64,000 nucleotides of DNA from Mesotoga prima MesG1.Ag.4.2 (GTDB taxonomy: Bacteria; Thermotogota; Thermotogae; Petrotogales; Kosmotogaceae), in the NCBI RefSeq assembly GCF_000147715.2, contig NC_017934.1, positions 1,550,001 to 1,614,000 on the forward strand, read 5' to 3'. How positions within the stretch are numbered: position 1 is the first letter of the stretch; every line of letters starts with the position of its first letter. This document shows positions 37,029 through 46,488 of the stretch, one piece after another. The translations under genes were made by a program, and so were the position numbers. The notes beneath the pieces were generated by a model. The model saw only the letters and a list, made by a program, of their open reading frames with translations. It did no database searches and had not been told where the DNA came from.

Positions 37029-38784
37029 TGACATTTAGAGTCTGACAGACGGCGCAGCCTGTGCAACCCACCCATCTGCAATCGCCGGTCGTCTCTTCTC
37101 TTAGGGCTTTTTCATATTCCTCGATAAAAAAACGTTTTGAAATACCAAGTGAAATGTGGTCCCAGGTAAGTTCATCCTGAGTAGAGTAGCCTTTCATATA
37201 GTTTTGTACGTCTACTCCCTCTGTCTTGAAGGCTTCTTGCCATATTGAAGCATCGAATTCCTCGTTCCACTCGTCAAAGATCGCTCCAGACTTGTAAGCC
37301 CTTAGTATTGCCCTGCCTACTTTTCTGTCGCCCCTACTTAGCACACCTTCAACTGTACTGCTGGATGGATCGTGGCAGCTGAGCTGTATTCCCCTTCCCG
37401 ACAGCTTTCTCAAGATTCCAAGCCTTCTTGAAGCCTCTACCTCGCTAATCTGGGGTGAGAACTGGAACGGTGTATGGGGTTTTGGTATGAAGATTGCAGC
37501 AGAAACAGATACTTCTTTAAAACCGACAGCCTTAACTCTTCTTGCCAATCTGACTATCTCTTCAAGATCTTCATCCCTCTCAGTAGGCAGACCAACCATA
37601 AAATATAGCTTCACTCTTTGCCAGCCACTATTTTTGGCAGCCTTAACGGTAGCCATCAGATCGTCCTCGGAAACATTTTTGTTTATTACATTTCTGAGGC
37701 GCTGAGAACCTGCTTCCGGAGCAAATGTTAGGCCGGTCTTTCTTATTGACGCGATTTGTGAGGCTATCTTGACACCAAAAGAATCTATTCTAGTACTGGG
37801 AAGAGAAAGCGCAACTCTCTGCGGCTCAAGCAAAGGCAGGATCTCTTCGCTCAAGACATCTATTGAGGAGTGATCCATTGTCGAGAGTGAGAGAAAGGAG
37901 AGCTCATCGTATCCAGTTGCCTTGAGTACCTTCTGCACGGATTCCCTTAGCTCATCGACTCCACGTTCTCTAACAGGCCTGTAAATCATCCCCGCCTGGC
38001 AGAATCTGCAGCCGCGATTACAACCCCGCAGCACTTCCATGACAGCTCTGTCGTGAACGGTTTTCATGTAAGGAACCAGTGGAGAGGGGTCTATCTCGTA
38101 GTCCGAGAGGTCGGCAATGACTGCTTTGACAACCTTTCTTCTTCCTAGTGAAGGAACATAAACTCCCTGAATCTTTGATAACAGTTCCAGAAGCTCCCTT
38201 CTTCTGCCAGATCTAAGTAGTTCTATGTTTTCTCTTACTTCAATGCAAATCTGAGGTGTTACGGCTTCTCCGTCTCCAATGACAAAGGCGTCGAAATAGT
38301 CGGCCATTGGCTCTGGGTTGGTCGAACATGGACCGCCACCCAACACTATCGGCTCCGTAGTTCTCTCTCTCTGTAGAATGGGAATGCCTGCAAGTTCAAG
38401 TAGCGCGAGCACATTACTGTAGCAGAGCTCGTACTGAAGAGTTATTCCAACGATGTCGAATTGGGCAGCGGCAGTGTATGTTTCCATTGAATAAAGGGGG
38501 ATCCGAGCGCCGATCATTTCCTCGATCATGTCCTTCCACGGAAGGTAAGCTCTCTCTGCATAGAACTCATCGGTTTTATTGAGCTCTTTATAGAGGATTT
38601 TCAGACCTAAATGTGACATACCGACTTCGTATGTGTCTGGGAAGGAGAGAAGGATACGCAGCTTGTCGTCTGGATCTTTAATGACGCGATTCAGTTCCTT
38701 GCCGATGTACCGGCTAGGTTTTCCGACTTTGTTCAGCACGCCCGAAGAGACTAGCCATTTCCTAATGTCGTCAGAGTTAATCAT
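37006..38784 (-). CDS. Radical SAM protein, TIGR03960-type (B12-binding-like N-terminus)
   Basis: A 592-residue radical SAM protein. An N-terminal cobalamin-binding-like domain (about 1-200) precedes the 4Fe-4S motif CNRGCRFCQAG near residue 251. The C-terminus carries a second cysteine cluster (CRWVGCTGCAVC). Members are usually annotated only as TIGR03960 family radical SAM proteins; the partner DUF2344 protein is not adjacent here. ATG 38784 overlaps the stop of the M42 peptidase gene. Confidence 0.88.
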   Translation of the reverse strand: MINSDDIRKWLVSSGVLNKVGKPSRYIGKELNRVIKDPDDKLRILLSFPDTYEVGMSHLGLKILYKELNKTDEFYAERAYLPWKDMIEEMIGARIPLYSMETYTAAAQFDIVGITLQYELCYSNVLALLELAGIPILQRERTTEPIVLGGGPCSTNPEPMADYFDAFVIGDGEAVTPQICIEVRENIELLRSGRRRELLELLSKIQGVYVPSLGRRKVVKAVIADLSDYEIDPSPLVPYMKTVHDRAVMEVLRGCNRGCRFCQAGMIYRPVRERGVDELRESVQKVLKATGYDELSFLSLSTMDHSSIDVLSEEILPLLEPQRVALSLPSTRIDSFGVKIASQIASIRKTGLTFAPEAGSQRLRNVINKNVSEDDLMATVKAAKNSGWQRVKLYFMVGLPTERDEDLEEIVRLARRVKAVGFKEVSVSAAIFIPKPHTPFQFSPQISEVEASRRLGILRKLSGRGIQLSCHDPSSSTVEGVLSRGDRKVGRAILRAYKSGAIFDEWNEEFDASIWQEAFKTEGVDVQNYMKGYSTQDELTWDHISLGISKRFFIEEYEKALREETTGDCRWVGCTGCAVCQTLNVTNVLRKA

Positions 38785-39782
38785 CAAACCGTGAATTCAG
38801 TGGAAATAAGAAACATCAATCTAACGAGATTGTCGTAGTCTTCCATCGAAATATATTCCGTTTCGGAATGAAGATACTTAACAGCCATGGCGAGTGGAAC
38901 CATCTTTTTCCCCTTCTGCTGGAAGGGAATTCCATCAGTTCCTCCGCCGGTTACTCCCATCTGAAGAGGAATATCCCTTTCTCTTGAAAACTCCATCAAT
39001 CGTTTTCCGAGACCGTAATCACCCAGGGATGAAGTGTCCGACATTCTTAGCACGGGTCCATTACCGGGTTTAACGTCACCTGTAAGCCTTGAACAGCATG
39101 CAAAAGAATCAACTGGGAAAAAGAGGTTCGGTTTCAGCCTTTCGGATAGTGCCCTTGCTCCAATCAATCCGATCTCTTCCTGTACAGTCCAGGCAAAAAC
39201 GATACGCCTGTCGAGATCGGTCTCCATAAGCATATCGAGAAGATCCAGAAGGGCAAGACAGCCAGATCTGTCATCGAGGGATCTGACTGCCACATATTTA
39301 TCGTTAAGTATCGAAATCTGTTTTCTGAATACCGCGTAATCAAGAACCTCTATTCCCAGTGATGCAGTTTCTTCCTTTGATGAGGTGCCAACATCTATTA
39401 CCTGGTTCTGCCAGGAAAGATCGGTTTTTTCTCGGAGGTGAGGAGGTGTCATACCTATCACTCCATCTATGGACTCGCCGGAGGAGGTTATTACATCCAG
39501 GTGTCTTCCTACTAGAAGCTCATCGGCGATTCCTCCAACCTTCTTGAAGCTCAATGAACCGTCGGAATTCACACCAGTTACTAACAATCCGATTTCATCC
39601 ATGTGAGCTGCAAAAGCGATTGTTGAATCTCCGTTGCCTACTTCTAAAACAACATTTCCCAGATCGTCCACAAAGGGTTCTACGCCCTCGGGAAGCATCT
39701 CGATAATCTTTGCTCTAATCATCTCTTCTCTTCCGGTCATGCCCGGAACAAATACAACTTCCGTAAGCCTATCCAAATTCAT
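38784..39782 (-). CDS. M42-family metallopeptidase (glutamyl aminopeptidase/TET type)
   Basis: A 332-residue dinuclear zinc aminopeptidase. Metal ligands and catalytic residues can be followed: AAHMDEIG (His), RSLDDRSG (bridging Asp), TVQEEIGLIGA (Glu pair), VDSFA (Asp) and LHSETEY (His). M42 enzymes form large tetrahedral complexes that clear small peptides. GAGG lies 6 nt before ATG 39782. Confidence 0.92.
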   Translation of the reverse strand: MNLDRLTEVVFVPGMTGREEMIRAKIIEMLPEGVEPFVDDLGNVVLEVGNGDSTIAFAAHMDEIGLLVTGVNSDGSLSFKKVGGIADELLVGRHLDVITSSGESIDGVIGMTPPHLREKTDLSWQNQVIDVGTSSKEETASLGIEVLDYAVFRKQISILNDKYVAVRSLDDRSGCLALLDLLDMLMETDLDRRIVFAWTVQEEIGLIGARALSERLKPNLFFPVDSFACCSRLTGDVKPGNGPVLRMSDTSSLGDYGLGKRLMEFSRERDIPLQMGVTGGGTDGIPFQQKGKKMVPLAMAVKYLHSETEYISMEDYDNLVRLMFLISTEFTV

Positions 39783-39800
39783 GAAAACACCTCCCTAACA

Positions 39801-39806
39801 ATTATA
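39801..39806 (-). promoter_or_regulatory. -10 box of the M42 peptidase / radical SAM operon
   Basis: Perfect TATAAT on the minus strand, about 19 bp before the start codon, but the -35 region (TTCCTA at 17 bp) is weak. Confidence 0.4.
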
Positions 39807-39879
39807 GCCTAAGGCCAAGAAGTTAGGAAGTTAAACTCACAAAGACGTTCAGGACGGTTATAATCAAAGATGATAGCAT

Positions 39880-39908
39880 TTGACTGAGGAAAATAATTGG
39901 TCTATCTT
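39880..39908 (+). promoter_or_regulatory. Promoter of the methylmalonyl-CoA cluster
   Basis: TTGACT (39880-39885) and TATCTT (39903-39908), spacer 17 bp, 38 bp before the GTG start of the mutase gene. Confidence 0.55.
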
Positions 39909-39946
39909 AGAACCATTATTCAGAACCAATGAATGGAGGAGATTTT

Positions 39947-41611
39947 GTGAGCAATCGAGAGAGACTGGAAAAACTCAAAGACGACTGGAAGAGAGAAAGA
40001 GTCATACCTCTCCTGAAAAGGTTCCCCGAAAGAAAGAAGGAGTTCAAGACATCATTTGATGGACCGGTTGAGATTCTCTATACACCTAAAGAGACCGAAG
40101 ATTACGAAGAGAAAATCGGATTCCCCGGCCAGTATCCCTTCACACGGGGAGTTCAACCAACTATGTATCGCGGAAGACTATGGACAATGAGACAGTATGC
40201 AGGCTTTGGAACAGCCGAAGAGTCTAACCAGAGATACAGGTATCTTCTCTCTCAGGGACAAACTGGCCTTTCGGTGGCATTTGATCTTCCGACTCAGATT
40301 GGATACGACTCAGATGACCCCATGTCGGAAGGCGAAGTAGGAAGGGTTGGAGTCGCGATTGACTCGCTTGAGGACATGGAGACACTTTTTGAAGGCATTC
40401 CCCTCGAAAGAGTCAGTACTTCTATGACTATCAACTCCACAGCTGCGATTCTTCTTGCGATGTACATCGCCGTTGGCGAAAAACAAGGTGTGGATCCTTC
40501 AAAGCTGACAGGAACGATTCAAAACGATATTCTCAAAGAGTACATAGCCAGGGGAACCTACATTTTTCCACCAGATTCATCTATGAGGTTGATCACAGAC
40601 ATCTTCGAATACTGCTCAAAGAACCTCCCCGATTTCAATACTATAAGCATTAGCGGATATCACATAAGAGAGGCCGGAGCCAATTCAGTCCAGGAGATCG
40701 CCTTCACTTTGGCTGACGGTATTGCCTACGTACAAGCGGCCATAGATGCTGGACTCGATCCAAATGTTTTTGGAAAAAGATTGTCCTTCTTCTTCAACTC
40801 ACATAATGGGTTCCTTGAGGAGATAGCGAAATTCAGAGCAGCGAGAAGACTTTGGGCCAGAATTATGAAAGAAAGATTCGGTGTAACTGATGAAAAGGCA
40901 ATGATGCTGAGATTCCACACTCAGACTGGAGGATCCACTCTGACCGCCCAGCAACCCATGAACAATATTGTAAGAGTGGCATTTCAGGCATTAGCGGCCG
41001 TTCTTGGAGGCACTCAATCACTTCACACAAATTCGTTCGACGAGGCTCTCGGTTTGCCAACAGAAGACTCCGTCACGATAGCCCTCAGAACGCAACAGAT
41101 AATTGCTTCCGAAACCGGCGTTGCAGATACTGTCGATCCACTTGGCGGAGCTTACTTCATAGAGGAGCTCACAGATAGAATGGAAGAACTGGCGATGGAC
41201 TACATTCAGAAGATCGATGACCTTGGGGGCATGGTTGAGGCCGTCCGCAATGGATTTGTGCAAAAGGAGATCCTTGACAGCGCCTACAAGTATCAGGTTT
41301 CTATCGAAAACAAAGAACAGATAATCGTAGGTGTAAATGAGTTTGTAAGTGAAGACAAGGAAGTCAAAGATATTCTCAGGCTGGATCCTGCAATCGAAAA
41401 CAGGCAGAAAAAGAAGATCGAAATGCTCAGAACGAGAAGAGACAATGGCAAAGTCGAGAGTCTGCTTGACGATCTCAGAGAGGCGGCAAGGGGTAGTGAT
41501 AACCTCATGCCGTTCATACTTAAGGCTGTCAAAGCCTATGCTACTCTGGGAGAGATCGCGAATGCTCTTAGGGACGTTTTCGGAGAATACACCGAAGCCG
41601 TTATTCTCTAG
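39947..41611 (+). CDS. Methylmalonyl-CoA mutase, large (catalytic) subunit
   Basis: A 554-residue TIM-barrel subunit without the cobalamin domain, which is encoded separately 15 bp downstream. It interconverts (R)-methylmalonyl-CoA and succinyl-CoA. Family stretches include [21 protein letters not shown] and [11 protein letters not shown] (His-Gln of the active site). GTG 39947 follows GGAGGA by 6 nt; ATG 39929 lies upstream of that site. Separate large and small subunits are typical of Archaea, Thermotogota and some Firmicutes. Confidence 0.95.
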   Translation: MSNRERLEKLKDDWKRERVIPLLKRFPERKKEFKTSFDGPVEILYTPKETEDYEEKIGFPGQYPFTRGVQPTMYRGRLWTMRQYAGFGTAEESNQRYRYLLSQGQTGLSVAFDLPTQIGYDSDDPMSEGEVGRVGVAIDSLEDMETLFEGIPLERVSTSMTINSTAAILLAMYIAVGEKQGVDPSKLTGTIQNDILKEYIARGTYIFPPDSSMRLITDIFEYCSKNLPDFNTISISGYHIREAGANSVQEIAFTLADGIAYVQAAIDAGLDPNVFGKRLSFFFNSHNGFLEEIAKFRAARRLWARIMKERFGVTDEKAMMLRFHTQTGGSTLTAQQPMNNIVRVAFQALAAVLGGTQSLHTNSFDEALGLPTEDSVTIALRTQQIIASETGVADTVDPLGGAYFIEELTDRMEELAMDYIQKIDDLGGMVEAVRNGFVQKEILDSAYKYQVSIENKEQIIVGVNEFVSEDKEVKDILRLDPAIENRQKKKIEMLRTRRDNGKVESLLDDLREAARGSDNLMPFILKAVKAYATLGEIANALRDVFGEYTEAVIL

Positions 41612-41626
41612 AGAGGGGTGGAGACG

Positions 41627-42016
41627 ATGAAGATCAAGGTACTAGTGGCAAAGCCAGGGTTAGATGGACACGATAGGGGAGCAAAGGTTGTTGCTATGGC
41701 GCTCAGGGATGCGGGAATGGAAGTGATATACACGGGTCTCAGGCAGTCTCCCGAATCTATTGTGAAAGCCGCTCTTCAGGAGGATGTCGATGTCGTAGGA
41801 CTCTCCATACTTTCAGGCGCTCACATGAAGATATGCAGCAAAGTTCTAAAGTTGATGAAAGATTCGGGAATTGGAGACAAGCCCGTCTTTGTTGGTGGAA
41901 TTATCCCTCCAGAAGACGCCGAAGAGCTTAAGAAGGCAGGGATCTTCGAGGTTTTTGGACCGGGAACTTCCCTGAAATCTATCGCAGAAAAGATCGAGAA
42001 AACGGTAAAGAAATGA
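41627..42016 (+). CDS. Methylmalonyl-CoA mutase, small (cobalamin-binding) subunit
   Basis: A 129-residue B12-binding domain. The lower-ligand motif D-x-H-x-x-G is D13, H15, G18, and later [10 protein letters not shown] and GGIIP line the cofactor pocket. ATG 41627 has GAGGGG/GGAG upstream. ATGA overlap with meaB. Confidence 0.95.
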   Translation: MKIKVLVAKPGLDGHDRGAKVVAMALRDAGMEVIYTGLRQSPESIVKAALQEDVDVVGLSILSGAHMKICSKVLKLMKDSGIGDKPVFVGGIIPPEDAEELKKAGIFEVFGPGTSLKSIAEKIEKTVKK

Positions 42017-42870
42017 GATCCATGGAACTAAAGATAGATCAGTTAAAGGTTTCCAGAGTTTTGAGTATAATAGAAAACAACACGGACGAAGCCAGGAAGA
42101 TAATCGACAAACTACCTCAAAGAGACTACTTCGTAATTGGCGTTACAGGGAGCCCGGGAGCAGGGAAATCATCCTTAACCGACCGCCTTGCATGTATGAG
42201 TGCAGTTGAGAAGTCGACGGCCGTTGTTGCGATAGATCCTTCAAGCCCGTTCACAGGAGGAGCCTTTCTTGGGGACAGGATAAGGATGAGAAGGGCTACC
42301 GATGATCCCGGGATTTTTGTTAGGTCGATGGCGAGTCGCGGAAATGTTGGTGGACTGAGTCCTTCGATATACAATACGGTTGAGTTTCTCGGTAGAAGCG
42401 GTTACGACTGGATTTATGTTGAGACAGTAGGAGCCGGCCAGTCTGAGACGGATATCGCAAATCTCGCCGATATAGTGGTTCTCGTATTGGCACCGGGTCT
42501 TGGAGACGATGTACAGACAATGAAGGCCGGTATTATGGAGATCGGTGACATATTTGTTGTAAATAAGAGTGATCTTCCCGGCTCCGATCAGCTGTTTTCG
42601 AGAACAAGAGCAATCCTTGAACTCTCTGGAAAGCAATTACCTGTCGTGCGAACGAATTCCATCAAAGGCAACGGAATTGAAGAGCTTCACAAGAAGATCG
42701 AAGAAATTTTGGAAGATTATATAAATTCGGGAAGGCTATCCGAAAAGCGAAGAAAGCGCAACCTTTACAATAACTTGAACAGCGCGTACCAGATTATAAA
42801 GGAACACTACGCCGAAAATGCTAAACTTGAAGAGTTGATAAAATATCTTCTTGAGAATATCGGGAGGTAG
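42013..42870 (+). CDS. meaB: Methylmalonyl-CoA mutase-associated GTPase MeaB
   Basis: A 285-residue G3E-family GTPase that guards and reloads the mutase cofactor. P-loop GSPGAGKS at residues 46-53, the [11 protein letters not shown] motif and the NKSD guanine-specificity motif are present. ATG 42013 overlaps the small subunit stop. Confidence 0.95.
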   Translation: MRSMELKIDQLKVSRVLSIIENNTDEARKIIDKLPQRDYFVIGVTGSPGAGKSSLTDRLACMSAVEKSTAVVAIDPSSPFTGGAFLGDRIRMRRATDDPGIFVRSMASRGNVGGLSPSIYNTVEFLGRSGYDWIYVETVGAGQSETDIANLADIVVLVLAPGLGDDVQTMKAGIMEIGDIFVVNKSDLPGSDQLFSRTRAILELSGKQLPVVRTNSIKGNGIEELHKKIEEILEDYINSGRLSEKRRKRNLYNNLNSAYQIIKEHYAENAKLEELIKYLLENIGR

Positions 42871-42875
42871 TCGAA

Positions 42876-43283
42876 GTGAGATCCGACAAGATAGACCATA
42901 TAGGCATAGCCGTTAGATCAATCGAGGAAAGACTTTCTGTTTACAGAGATCTGTTGAAGCTCGAACTAACCGGGATCGAAGAACTTCCCGACCGTGGTTT
43001 GAGAGTTGCCTTCGTGAAGGCCGGTGATACGAGAATCGAGCTACTCGAACCGATATCTGAAGACAGCCAGATATCAAAATTCCTCGAAAGCAGGGGAGAG
43101 GGAATTCACCACATAGCCTTTCATGTAGACAATGTTGAAGGTGCGATCGAAGAAGCTGTTTCACTGAATTTGAAACCGCTTTCGAAGGAGGCCGAGATTG
43201 GTGCAGGAGGAACGAGAGTGGTATTTCTCCACCCAAAGAGCACAGGCGGAGTTCTGATGGAACTTGTCGAAGGACACCACTAG
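42876..43283 (+). CDS. mce: Methylmalonyl-CoA epimerase
   Basis: A 135-residue vicinal-oxygen-chelate enzyme with two beta-alpha-beta-beta-beta modules (starting DHIGIAV and GIHHIAFHVDN), converting (S)- and (R)-methylmalonyl-CoA. Metal-binding His and Glu residues (DHIG, IELLEP, HHIAF, LMELVE) are in place. GTG 42876 with GGGAGG upstream. Confidence 0.95.
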   Translation: MRSDKIDHIGIAVRSIEERLSVYRDLLKLELTGIEELPDRGLRVAFVKAGDTRIELLEPISEDSQISKFLESRGEGIHHIAFHVDNVEGAIEEAVSLNLKPLSKEAEIGAGGTRVVFLHPKSTGGVLMELVEGHH

Positions 43284-43295
43284 GGGGCGAACGAT

Positions 43296-44834
43296 GTGAC
43301 CGGCAGACTTGAAGAATTCTTTGAAAAAAGCGAAAAGATCACCCTAGGCGGTGGTCAGGACAAGATTGAAAAACATCACAAATCTGGAAAGCTTACTGCC
43401 AGGGAGAGAATCGATGCTCTCTGCGATGAAGGAAGCTTTGAAGAATTCGACAGATTTGTGAAGCATAGGGCCACCAGTTTTGGTCTTGAAAACAAGGAAT
43501 TTCCCGCCGACGGCGTGATAACCGGCATAGGAACCGTCAACGGGCGAAAAATTGCCGTCTTCTCTCAAGACTTCACGGTACAGGGCGGCTCCCTTGGAGA
43601 GATGCACGCGAAAAAGATAATGAAGGTACAGGACATGGCCATGAAGCTTGGCATACCAATCGTCGGCATAAACGATTCCGGTGGTGCGAGAATTCAGGAG
43701 GGCGTTGATTCACTGTTTGGCTACGGTGGAATCTTCCACAGAAACACTCTTTCCTCAGGAGTCATTCCTCAAATAACGGTAATCTGCGGTCCATGCGCTG
43801 GAGGAGCCGTTTATTCGCCGGCAATCACCGATTTCATTGTAATGACGGACAAACACTCTCAGATGTTCATCACAGGGCCGCAGGTTATAAAGGCCGTTAC
43901 CGGTGAAGAGACCTCTATGGAAGAACTCGGGGGAGCACTCGTACATAATACTAAGAGCGGGAATGCTCATTTCCTAGTACCAGACGATAAGAACGCAATG
44001 CTCTTGGTAAGAGAGTTGCTGGAATACCTTCCGCAGAATAACTCGGAAGAGCCTTTGAAGACAGAATCGACCGTCAGTGATCCCGTTCTGGAACTTCGAG
44101 AAATAGTCCCGGACAATCCGAAGCAGTCATACGACATAAAGAAAGTTATCTCTCTTGTCGTAGATGATGGTAAATTTCTTGAAGTACACGAACACTACGC
44201 CAAGAATATGGTCATAGGCTTTGCAAGAATTGGCGGTAGATCCGTAGGAATTGTGGCAAATCAGCCCTCAGTATTTGCGGGTTCTCTAGATATAAATGCT
44301 TCCGATAAAGCCGCAAGATTCATAAGATTTCTCGATGCTTTCAATTTGCCTATTATCACATTCGTCGACACGCCCGGCTTCCTCCCCGGGATATCTCAGG
44401 AACACGGAGGAATAATCCGTCACGGAGCCAAGCTCCTTTATTCTTACAGCGAGGCCTCCGTCCAGAAGATTACGCTAATTCTTCGAAAGGCCTACGGAGG
44501 GGCATATATTGCAATGGGCAGTCAACATCTCGGTGCGGATATCGTTTTTGCTTGGCCCGGGGCAGAAATCGCCGTGATGGGCCCTGAAGGAGCAGCTAAT
44601 ATCATATTCAAGAGAGAGATAGATGCTTCCGGCAACCCCGAGAAAACTAGACAGGAAAAGATAGCAGAATACAAAGATGTTTTTGCCAATCCCTTTGTCG
44701 CCGCCGGGAGAGGCTATATAGAATCGATAATAGACCCGGCTGAAAGTCGAAGGGAGATTATCAGGGCCCTGGAGACACTGGACACGAAGGTCGAAGGCAG
44801 ACCATCGAAGAAGCACGGGAATATTCCGCTTTGA
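43296..44834 (+). CDS. mmdA: Methylmalonyl-CoA carboxyltransferase/decarboxylase alpha subunit (MmdA/PccB type)
   Basis: A 512-residue crotonase-fold carboxyltransferase that exchanges CO2 between (S)-methylmalonyl-CoA and biotin. Oxyanion-hole glycines GGARIQEGVDSL and CGPCAGGAVYSP in the N-domain, and FVDTPGFLPG with GGAYIAMGS in the C-domain, are typical. It could serve a sodium-pumping decarboxylase, a transcarboxylase (12S subunit) or propionyl-CoA carboxylase; the adjacent OadG-like protein and biotin carrier favour the first two. GTG 43296. Confidence 0.92.
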   Translation: MTGRLEEFFEKSEKITLGGGQDKIEKHHKSGKLTARERIDALCDEGSFEEFDRFVKHRATSFGLENKEFPADGVITGIGTVNGRKIAVFSQDFTVQGGSLGEMHAKKIMKVQDMAMKLGIPIVGINDSGGARIQEGVDSLFGYGGIFHRNTLSSGVIPQITVICGPCAGGAVYSPAITDFIVMTDKHSQMFITGPQVIKAVTGEETSMEELGGALVHNTKSGNAHFLVPDDKNAMLLVRELLEYLPQNNSEEPLKTESTVSDPVLELREIVPDNPKQSYDIKKVISLVVDDGKFLEVHEHYAKNMVIGFARIGGRSVGIVANQPSVFAGSLDINASDKAARFIRFLDAFNLPIITFVDTPGFLPGISQEHGGIIRHGAKLLYSYSEASVQKITLILRKAYGGAYIAMGSQHLGADIVFAWPGAEIAVMGPEGAANIIFKREIDASGNPEKTRQEKIAEYKDVFANPFVAAGRGYIESIIDPAESRREIIRALETLDTKVEGRPSKKHGNIPL

Positions 44835-44844
44835 GGTGCATCTG

Positions 44845-45195
44845 ATGCCAGATTATGTTCAAATAACCCTCATAGGAGTGGCCATTGTTTTTCTTGTCCT
44901 CGCAATGCTGTACGTAATTTTCAATGTTCTCGGGAAACTGTTGTCCGGGGGAGAGGGGCACGGAGTGAAAGCCGTCAGTGAAAAGACCACCTCCAACTCT
45001 GTATTGGCACCACTTAGGAGTATAGCGGGCGATGAGGAAGAAGTTATTGCGGCGATAGCCGCGGCAGTCAACGCCGTAATTGGTCACAGCGATTTCAGAA
45101 TTAGAAGTGTCTCTCCGGTTCCTTCGGCCAGAGCTTCGCAATGGAAACGTAGAGAACCGACCGTCTACTGGAAAGTGAGGAGGAACAGAAATTGA
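44845..45195 (+). CDS. OadG/MmdD-like gamma subunit of a biotin-dependent decarboxylase
   Basis: A 116-residue protein with one N-terminal membrane helix (about 6-28, ITLIGVAIVFLVLAMLYVIF) followed by a soluble tail ending in WKVRRNRN. This layout and the late Ala-rich EVIAAIAAAVNAVIG segment match OAD gamma-type subunits that tie the carboxyltransferase to the membrane complex. ATG 44845 has GAGGTG 6 nt upstream. It overlaps the biotin carrier start by 4 bp. Confidence 0.8.
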   Translation: MPDYVQITLIGVAIVFLVLAMLYVIFNVLGKLLSGGEGHGVKAVSEKTTSNSVLAPLRSIAGDEEEVIAAIAAAVNAVIGHSDFRIRSVSPVPSARASQWKRREPTVYWKVRRNRN

Positions 45196-45617
45196 GAAGA
45201 TTCATAGTGCGAGTTAACGGTAAGGAATACGACGTCGAGATTGAGGAGCTTTCTTCGGCGGCCGGTTCTAATCCGGTGAGCGCAGCTCAGAAACAGGAGA
45301 CTGCTCAAAAGGTAGAAGCAGTTGAAAGGCCCAGACCTACGGAGACGGTTAGGGACTCTGAAAAACCGGTTGAACCCGAACAGCAAACCAGTGGATCGGG
45401 AAGAGGGATCAACATACTTTCTCCGATGTCAGGCACTATACTCGACGTGCTCGTATCTGTTGGAGATTCGGTCTCGCCCGGTCAGAAAGTTGTGATGCTG
45501 GAAGCCATGAAGATGGAGAACAGTGTTCTTTCAGAAGATGCAGGTACTGTGAAAGAGATCAGGGTAAAAAAAGGAGATAACATAGATGCAGGCGAAGTAA
45601 TGATAGTACTGTCATAG
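45192..45617 (+). CDS. Biotin carboxyl carrier protein
   Basis: A 141-residue protein: N-terminal segment (about 1-20) similar to the start of MmdC/OadA C-termini, a Pro/Glu/Ala-rich flexible linker (about 25-70) and a biotinyl domain with EAMKMEN, biotinylated lysine K107. It shuttles CO2 between the carboxyltransferases. TTG 45192 overlaps the gamma subunit stop. Last gene before a strong terminator. Confidence 0.93.
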   Translation: MRRFIVRVNGKEYDVEIEELSSAAGSNPVSAAQKQETAQKVEAVERPRPTETVRDSEKPVEPEQQTSGSGRGINILSPMSGTILDVLVSVGDSVSPGQKVVMLEAMKMENSVLSEDAGTVKEIRVKKGDNIDAGEVMIVLS

Positions 45618-45646
45618 GAGCGGTCAGAACCGCTCCTAATGTTTTT
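45616..45646 (+). terminator. Terminator of the methylmalonyl-CoA cluster
   Basis: A 9-bp stem (AGGAGCGGT / ACCGCTCCT) with a 4-nt loop, followed by AATG and TTTTT. Confidence 0.88.
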
Positions 45647-45710
45647 GCATGAGCAACTACTTTTCGCAGTTGATCTCGTGCAAGTCGTTCTTCTTCAGAA
45701 GGGAGATAAG

Positions 45711-46169
45711 ATGGATTCAGCAGACAGAAACCTTGCTACAAAGGCTAGAGAGCTTTCCCTTAGTGCCTTCGGGGTCTTTCCCGACATACCCTTCTCCTTC
45801 AACTCAAGACTTAAGAGGGTACTTGGCAGGCTTGTTTACTCTAAGAGCCGTGAGATGCTGACGCCGCTGAGGATCGAAATCTCTTCTTCTATATCCGACA
45901 ATGAGGAGCTTCTTAAGAAAACCTTGCTTCACGAGCTCTCCCACTTCTATTTGATGATGAACGACAGGGACTTCTCTCATAATTCTCCAGAGTTCCGCAA
46001 GCTCTCTCAGGAGTTGGGATTCGATATTGTGGCCGAATATGAAGGACTTCCGGTACACATATGGGTATGCTCCGTATGCAAGAGGACAGTCGCAATTTCC
46101 TTCAACCGTAGAAGGAAGAACGGTTTGTCTTCTTGTTGTAAAGCTCCTATAGAACTTCAAGAAAAATAA
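45711..46169 (+). CDS. SprT-like zinc metalloprotease-fold protein
   Basis: A 152-residue SprT-family protein. HELSH at residues 74-78 is the zinc-binding active site, and the C-terminal CSVC...CC pattern forms a zinc ribbon, as in SprT/Spartan. Bacterial SprT proteins have no firm role; Spartan relatives digest DNA-protein crosslinks. ATG 45711 (AAGGGAG upstream) is chosen because a longer frame would start inside the terminator at 45616-45646. Confidence 0.8.
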   Translation: MDSADRNLATKARELSLSAFGVFPDIPFSFNSRLKRVLGRLVYSKSREMLTPLRIEISSSISDNEELLKKTLLHELSHFYLMMNDRDFSHNSPEFRKLSQELGFDIVAEYEGLPVHIWVCSVCKRTVAISFNRRRKNGLSSCCKAPIELQEK

Positions 46170-46181
46170 TTCTAACAATAC

Positions 46182-46211
46182 TTGCCTTTTTGAAAATTCA
46201 TCTGTTATAAT
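46182..46211 (+). promoter_or_regulatory. Promoter of the dinB operon
   Basis: TTGCCT (46182-46187) and perfect TATAAT (46206-46211), spacer 18 bp, 33 bp before the likely ATG 46244. No LexA-type operator is recognised. Confidence 0.55.
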
Positions 46212-46243
46212 TATTTATACCTAATATCTAAATGGTGATATTT

Positions 46244-46483
46244 ATGGGGACCTATAAGAGGCTTACAAAGGTGCTTGTATATTTTCATGAAGATTATTTT
46301 GTTCCGATAAAATTCAGTTATGATGGTATAAAAATAATCGTAAATGCTGTCACTTCTTTTTGGGTGGAGGCTGTGGGAACCCAGAAAGTCTACCATTTTT
46401 CCGTAATGACGACACTTGGAGCTTACAATCTCGAATTCGAAGAAGATTCAAAGAAGTGGTACAGCTATACTCTTGGGGGTTGA
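46244..46483 (+). CDS. Small DUF6504-like protein upstream of dinB
   Basis: A 79-residue protein with beta-strand-rich sequence (FVPIKFSYDG, NAVTSFWVEAVG, YNLEFEEDSKKWY). It resembles by eye the DUF6504 family found near translesion polymerases; this is tentative. ATG 46244 has GGTGAT upstream; ATG 46232 is also possible. The gene ends 5 bp before the dinB TTG, so they are almost surely coupled. Confidence 0.6.
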   Translation: MGTYKRLTKVLVYFHEDYFVPIKFSYDGIKIIVNAVTSFWVEAVGTQKVYHFSVMTTLGAYNLEFEEDSKKWYSYTLGG

Positions 46484-46488
46484 TTGTC

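Noticed and set aside
39783-39946. Cobalamin riboswitch before the mutase genes
   Set aside because: The leader after the likely promoter is too short and lacks the B12-box; no such element fits.
45639-45710. Longer N-terminus for the SprT-like protein
   Set aside because: It starts inside the terminator hairpin and T run of the upstream cluster; ATG 45711 has AAGGGAG upstream.
46360-46488. Longer N-terminus for DinB
   Set aside because: It would overlap the small partner gene in another frame, and polymerase homology begins only at [13 protein letters not shown] 46489 has a ribosome site.
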